Shown here in pieces: positions 58,427-64,000 of a DNA stretch of 64,000 bases. The DNA is from Pyrenopolyporus hunteri (Eukaryota > Ascomycota > Sordariomycetes > Xylariales > Hypoxylaceae), in the NCBI GenBank assembly GCA_902806595.1, contig CADCXC010000005.1:2480001-2544000 (forward strand), read 5' to 3'. The notes beneath the pieces were generated by a model, which was not told the origin of the DNA, did no database searches, and saw only the letters and a list, made by a program, of their open reading frames with translations. Position 1 is the first letter of the stretch. Each line of letters starts with the position of its first letter. Made by a program: the position numbers and the translations under genes.

Positions 58427-61400
58427 CTAGTTAAATAACCCCTCCGACTTCCATCTCCGAATATATCCGATAAGAAGCTCCTTGTTGATTCCGCCTGATT
58501 CACGCAACGTCCGAGAGAGCGACCTAGACTTTGTGGTGTCTAGAATAACTGAGCCGAGAGCCAGGTCTTGAAAATCGCCTTCGAAAAACTCGGCTAGAGA
58601 GCTGAGGATGCCTAATTTGGATGCTCGTTCCAGCCATTCCTCGAATGGTATCATAGAACACGAGATGCCCAATTCATAGGCCATTATAGCCGTCACATCC
58701 CGCGCGGGCTGTCGTACAGGGTTTTCTAGATGTAGGAAACCGCCGAGCTCACTGGGGTGGAACAAGATCTCAACCAACGAACGGGCCGCCCTGTCAACAG
58801 GAAGCCAGGAAAGCGTCTGAAAATCCCAATTTGTGGCTGGTTAGCGAGTAATTCGGTTCTCTGCATGGTTCAAAATTACTTACGCCTTTTAGTTGTGGGA
58901 ATGCTCCCACGACGCGACTTGCTTTTACAAGAGCTGGCACATGTTCTCCCATTTTCCACAAGCCCGGCGAATTTTGAGGGCCGCTAAGCTGGCCGATACG
59001 TACCACGACGGGCTCGATCTCTTGGCTGAAACTATTGCCAGCATAGCGAAGCATATGCTCGCAAACCCATTTGGCTTCTGCGTAACCTATGGCCGCCGGC
59101 GCTGTTGGGCTTTCCATAGCTAACTCCGGAACAGTTCCCGGTACATATCGGACATGCTTTCTACTACTAGAGAGCAAGCCTGTGTTTTGGCCTTTGTAGT
59201 TTCTCACAGCAGCGATCGACGAGGAAAAGAGTAATCTGACCCGAGGTTTCGTCTTAGGAAGGCTCCGGGAATGTTTGATCCTTGCAAGCCCGATAAGTGC
59301 TTCGACCATTTGCATATGCGACTCGAAGCTTTGCAGCGTTCGGTGGAAGTCCATTGGCCAAGCTAGATGTACTACGTCAGTTACTTCATCCGCTAGACGG
59401 GAGAAAACCGAATCATGACCGTCTTTGGCGCTTCCGTCCTTTTCCTGGTGGTATCGACGCAGAAATTCCATGTCCTCAACCAGGTCAATTTTAGACCAGT
59501 GGCCCTCTTCAAGTACGAGCCCAGCTGCGGACAGCGTGGCTTCTTGGCGGCTCAATGCCTCTTTCTTAGGCTGGCCACGGCGGTACAGACAGATAACCTT
59601 GCTCACTGATCCCGATTTCACAAGGCAGCTCAGAACATGCACGCCCAAACTTCCGGTGGCACCGGTCAATAATACGACTCGCGAGTCTTTCCCAATAGGT
59701 GGATGCTGACAGCCGATTCTTTCGATATTGGAAATGAATCTTTCTGCTGTTACTGTCATCTCTTCATGACGTTCGAGAGTCCCGGTAGGGGCGCTTTCGC
59801 CCGAATTTATAAGGCGTTTCACAGCGGCGGCGAGCATCTCGATAGAGGGGTTTCGATAGATGAACTCCGGTGTGATCCTTAGGTTACCACCGATCCCGTT
59901 CGTGGATGATTGCCAGTCTGACGAGCTAGATTTTTTCACCGCGGCAGTTATTGCGCGAGCCAATCTGAGTGCCTGGAGTGAATCCATACCCTGCTCGAAC
60001 ATATCCTGGCTCGCATCGAGGTATTGGGAGTTGGCGAAAACATCCCCCACCATTTGACGGATCCCGAACTCCATGTCGTTTAGACTAAGTATATGGGTTA
60101 TCGATCCGTCTTTAGATATGTCCTCATCCATTGCAGCATATGCGGCCGCGATCTCATTCGCGAATACCTCGTGAACTAGCCTACGGCTCACGGATCCTTT
60201 ATCCGTTCTCGGTATGTCTTTATGGGGCGGCTTGATTATGATGGCTTTCCTTGAAGACACCCGGGCATGGCTGTCCAGTGATGGGTTGGTGGCGGATATC
60301 GAATTCCATACGCGATCTATCAGGTTTTTATGACCCGCCTCTGAGTCCTGGGTTTTCCCTAATTCGGAAGGCTCAATTAGAACGGCGACTTCGAAGAAAC
60401 CTTGACCTATGCAGACAGCCGTTTTGATGAAAGGATCTGCGTTGAGTGCGGCTTCGAGGTATTGTGGCATCACCTTCTCCCCTGTTTTAAGAACAATAAG
60501 GTCATCCACACGGCCAAGAATGCGGATTTCTGTATGCTCCGAGACGCTATCTGGATTACGCTCAAGTTCATCCTGGACTTCGAAAGTCTCATTCCATCCT
60601 ATCGGAAAGCCGACTAACTTGAAGTGAGTAGAACCCGGTATAGGCCGTAGTTCTAGGTCGGTGTCCGAACGAAGACGGAGGTATCGCCAATTATAATCGG
60701 GCCCAGGCCGGAAAATAGGCGCGATAGGTCCGATCTCAGTAACACCGTAGTGATTGAGGAGACTTACGCCGTGAGCCTTAAGAATAACACCTTGCTCGGG
60801 GTTTAATGCGCCACCACCAACCGCCAGGAATTTGAGGGTCGCAAGTCTCTCCAAGGCGCCATCTATGGCCAATACATCATCAATTATGCTTGGCACTGTC
60901 ATCAACGATTGGCAGCCAAAAGTCTCAAGCAACTCAAAAGTCGACTGTCCTGCCGGAATTATGGACGACGGAGGGAAGACACAGGTCATACCAGTGGAGA
61001 GGCTTAAACACGGTGCTAGGAATCCAAACCCGTGGTATAGGGGTAGCGTGGAAAGATTGGCCCAATCGATATGTTCGTGCGCGGCGAACTGATGGCAAGC
61101 AGCGTAAAGAAGCGGGTACCTTTTCGACAAGAATATAGGCTTCGGGAAGCCAGTGGTACCAGATGAGTGCAGTATCAAGGATCTGCGATCTTTTCTATTG
61201 GTATCGCCTAGCCACCCCTGCCGGGCGGAGCCTGATCCCGTCTTGTCATGCACATCCACGACTCCGTCCTCTCTTTGGCCGTTGGTGTCTCTAATGGGAA
61301 TGAATCTTGTGTACGGTTCCACAGTTTTTATATGGAACCGGCTATCAATATGCCCATCTAATAATGAGGCTGTTCTTTTAGACACTAATACTGTCTCGCA

Positions 61401-61929
61401 GCCGGTCTTCTCGAGGAGGTGTTGGACACTCGCGGCACTGAGTCTAGCAGATATGAGGAGGACCTTTGATGGTCGGGTGTCAGCATAGGCACGCAATGAC
61501 AACACGTGTTCTATAGAATTATGGGATTACCGTGATGTCGAGCGTTAAGAGAGAAGCCAGATAGAAGAATAGGCCGACGTCGCTCTCAAGGTAAAGGGCC
61601 ACGGGCGGGTGCGCTTGGGGATCGTCTATCCCGACCTTGAAGCCGACCAGAGTGCTTAATTGGTTTGTGCAGAGTCCAATGGCATCATCTAACTGTCTAA
61701 AGGTAATCGAACAGCCACTGTAAGCGCCGGCGCCGGATCCACGTCCGTTCCGTTGGGCATGAGCGGTCTGAGCCTGGATACAGAAAATATGCTCCGGATT
61801 CTTTTCCGAATTGAATCGTATCAAATCCGGCAGCGACGAAATCAATTCCAGATTAGCTTCATCTTCAGTCCTTGGTGGTAGTGGGCTGAAGTTGGGCCAT
61901 TGAAACGAGCTTCGAGGAGAGCCTGTCAT
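58427..61929 (-). CDS. NRPS-like carboxylate reductase (A-T-R)
   Basis: Single-module synthetase-like enzyme that adenylates a carboxylic acid, loads it on a carrier and reduces it to an aldehyde. Exons 61531-61929, 58884-61463 and 58816-58427 join as LLTLDIT/VLLISARLS and FPQLKG/TLSWLPVD, giving 1,122 residues. The A domain has the P-loop LILHSSGTTGFPKP (229-242), NHYGVTEIGP (371-380) and GRVDDLIVLKTGEK. The carrier has the phosphopantetheine serine S628 in EQGMDSLQAL. The terminal reductase has the Rossmann loop TGATGSLG (733-740) and a YxxxK pair in YAEAKW. No condensation domain is present. It is head-to-head with the non-reducing PKS, so the likely substrate is the PKS product acid. This pairing is known to give aryl aldehydes in Aspergillus. 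Confidence 0.93.
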
Positions 61930-62271
61930 GTTTGTCCTTTCTCTTAATTTTGGTATCCAAAAAAAGTAACGAACTTTACGAGGCTGAAATTAGATTGACA
62001 TTTTTATTCAAAAGAGAGAATAGATACGACGGAACAACAGGTCAGCCCTTAGTTCTAGAGCTCGATGTATCTTGAATCAGGACCCGAGTGGCGTAGGATC
62101 TCAGGGGCGGGTAAGCTGGGTTCCACAGGACCGGAGTAATTCGTATACGGCGAACATTAACGGTGGACCTGAGCGTCCAACATGGCATCGTCTGAAGTTA
62201 AGGCTAGATTGAACAGCAACATCCAGACCTTGTTGCAAGAATCCTTCCATCGTTAACGCGTACACATCACG
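61930..62271. promoter_or_regulatory. Divergent promoter, NRPS-like reductase / non-reducing PKS
   Basis: A 342-bp region between the two core-gene start codons. It holds GGACCCGAGTG at 62080-62090 and GGACCGGAGT at 62128-62137, matching the OMT/FMO promoter motifs. The two sites are 48 bp apart in the same orientation. Confidence 0.6.
62080..62137 (+). promoter_or_regulatory. GGACCCGAGTG and GGACCGGAGT sites (candidate pathway operator)
   Basis: The first copy (62080-62090) is identical over 11 bp to the site at 54312-54322. The second (62128-62137) differs by one base over the shared 10-mer. They lie about 130-190 bp before the PKS start codon. Confidence 0.5.
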
Positions 62272-64000
62272 ATGTTATCACCAAACACCCGCGATGTGCT
62301 CCTTTTCGTAGGGCAGGGATCAAGTCAACACTTAGCGAAGCCAGCATCTACCTACAACTTGAGAGAACGCCTAGGGGAGAAACAGCGATCAGCGTTCGAT
62401 TCATTCTTGCATCGTTGCAGTGACTCGTTCCGGGATGAGTTGAATAGCGCTAGTCCTGAGGAACGTTCGAGTTTAGGGGTGGAACCCCAGGACGTTCTCC
62501 GAGAACCTACCGCGCTCCTGGTGCCACCCCAACCTTACCAATCTCATCCGGTGTTCGAGACCCTTTCCCTCTACGTCTACGAAATTCTTGAGTTAATGCT
62601 CTTCCAATGTCAACAACCGAGCCATCGTGTGACCGAAGCCGCTGGCGTTTGCACCGGGATTCTCCCCGCAATTCTTGCAACATCATTTTCATCATTTGAC
62701 ACCGAACAATTTATCAAATCGGCCGTCGAACTATTTCGCCTCGCCTTCTGGATAGGGCTTAGAGCGTCATTATATTGCACTGAAACATCCCTTGACTCCT
62801 GGAAAGATAATCCATGTGTACTCAGTGTGTTTGGTGTACCCGAAGATGCCTTAAAGGAGAAGTTGGCGGCTTATGCCGACCAGCAATCAGTATGTGAATC
62901 CCCGCACGTTCTATTAGTGAAAGTTAGTAACCATAATCAAAGGCCCAAGGAAGCAACTCTAAATTACGAATATCCGCCGTTTTCGATGATGGAAATATCT
63001 CGATTAGTGGACAGAGCATCGATCTGGAAAGGTTGAAGGCCAGACTTACCACGGAGTCTATCCAATGCCGGTTAGCAAGTGTCCATGCTATCTACCACGG
63101 CGGTTCAGATATGAGGGTAACCATGCGTAAAGCCCTAAACGATGCTAAGAGAAGAGACATAAAGTTTCCAACCTGGGAATCCCTCCAAGCACCTCTCAGA
63201 TCAGCAACCAATGGCGCCCTTATGCGTTCGGGGGATTCTTCCCAATCGGAGTCGCTCCTTGAGTCAGCAATGCAAAGCATATTTATCGACAAAGTGGACT
63301 GGAGGGCAACGACGAACGAACTACACGGATTCCTTTCTAGCAAAGTAGACAGGGACTCAGCTACTCAATATCGAGTCTTGGGTTTTGGACCAGGATCGCG
63401 ATCTCTTGTTCAATTTGCCAAAGGGTTCCCCCCAAATCCCAAAATAGAGATCATTGAAAGCTGGGCAGACTATCCAGAGTACATGATTTCCGACGATATT
63501 GCAATAATTGGCGTATCTGTGAATTATCCAGGGGGTAAAGGCCAGGATAAATTATGGGAACTGCTTGAGAAGGCCGAGAGTACTGCGCAAGAGGTAAGGG
63601 CCTCCACGATGAATCCATTCCTTGGAGGGTAATCCTAATAACGAAAACCAGATCCCATCCTCGCGATTTGACCTATCGCAACATTACGCAACGGAGTCAT
63701 CTTCAGTGCCGACAGCGCAGAGACTCAATACAAAGTATGGGAACTTTATTGATGACCCGTTTGCCTTCGACGCCGCCCACTTCAATATATCTCCCCGGGA
63801 AGCTAAATCTATAGATCCCCAACAACGACTTCTACTCCATGCTGCTCTAGACGCTCTAGAAGATGCAGGGTACTCGCCAGATTCAACCCCAACCTTCCAG
63901 AAAGATACGTTCGGGGTATATATGGGGGTAGCTACTGGAGACTACGTCGATAATCTGAGTAACGACATCGACGTTTACTATAGCCCAGGTGCGTCTCTTG
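62272..64000 (+). CDS. Non-reducing polyketide synthase, N-terminal part (SAT and start of KS; runs off the window)
   Basis: Large iterative enzyme that builds an aromatic polyketide; only about the first 540 residues are here. Exons 62272-62889, 62943-63593 and 63652-64000+ fit. Intron 1 (53 bp, GTATGT...AAAG) lies in the SAT domain and joins YADQQS/AQGSNSKLRISAVFDDG; without it the frame breaks after position 63036. The SAT domain has GQGS near residue 15, the catalytic C127 in GVCTG and ...HAIYHGG. The KS starts at DDIAIIGVSVNYPGG and continues through IPSSRFD and IDPQQRLLLH; the active-site cysteine lies beyond 64000. PT, MAT, ACP and release domains are not visible, so product length and release mode are unknown. 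It is divergent from the NRPS-like reductase. Confidence 0.93.

Noticed and set aside
62890..63036. Frameshift in the PKS SAT domain
   Set aside because: A 53-bp GTATGT...AAAG intron restores a normal SAT C-terminus (ISAVFDDGNISISG).
1..64000. tRNA, rRNA or CRISPR features
   Set aside because: No cloverleaf-like segment with A and B boxes, no rRNA stretch and no spaced direct-repeat array was seen by eye; CRISPR is not expected in a fungus.

Overview
The window is nuclear DNA of a filamentous ascomycete (Pezizomycotina; Sordariomycetes is my guess, not shown). Evidence: genes carry short 49-150 bp introns with fungal splice signals, spacers are long, and the families are typical (Zn2Cys6 factors, pisatin-demethylase-type P450, fungal siderophore MFS, SAT-type non-reducing PKS, NRPS-like reductase). 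Coding models were assembled by hand by joining exons so that frame and family motifs are kept; no tool was run.

Layout. 0-6 kb: 3' end of a P450, a PL20-type glucuronan lyase, a stand-alone RNase H-like protein and a zinc alcohol dehydrogenase. 8.2-18.7 kb: a probable iron/siderophore group made of a full ABCB transporter (-), a siderophore-type MFS transporter (+) and a SidI/ACSF2-like acyl-CoA ligase (+). Each of the two spacers in this group contains a perfect ATCTGATAA (SreA-type GATA) site, the only two I found in the window by eye. 20.3-34.5 kb: a GH35 beta-galactosidase, an aldo-keto reductase and a three-repeat Myb protein, separated by gene-poor spacers with short TAGGTACC-type palindromic repeats.

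34.5-64 kb: a dense secondary-metabolism region: MFS pump, P450, SDR, NmrA-like reductase, Zn2Cys6 factor 1, HAD hydrolase, Zn2Cys6 factor 2, fold-type III PLP enzyme (D-serine dehydratase-like), O-methyltransferase, FAD phenol-hydroxylase-like monooxygenase, NRPS-like A-T-R reductase and the start of a non-reducing PKS (SAT and the first part of KS; it runs off the right edge). Four head-to-head promoters organise it: NmrA/TF1, TF2/PLP enzyme, OMT/FMO and NRPS-like/PKS. An identical 11-mer, GGACCCGAGTG, occurs in both the OMT/FMO and NRPS-like/PKS promoters, with related copies nearby, and is a candidate operator for a pathway regulator. A reasonable inference is that the PKS makes an aromatic acid, the NRPS-like enzyme reduces it to an aldehyde, and FMO, OMT, P450 and reductases tailor it. 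I cannot name the product.

Mobile DNA: a matched pair of about 400-bp TA-flanked terminal-inverted-repeat elements (MITEs) lies at 23,795-24,194 and, inverted, at 57,179-57,579. A 462-bp foldback element with about 190-bp arms lies at 57,804-58,265. The second MITE and the foldback form a repeat island inside the biosynthetic cluster.
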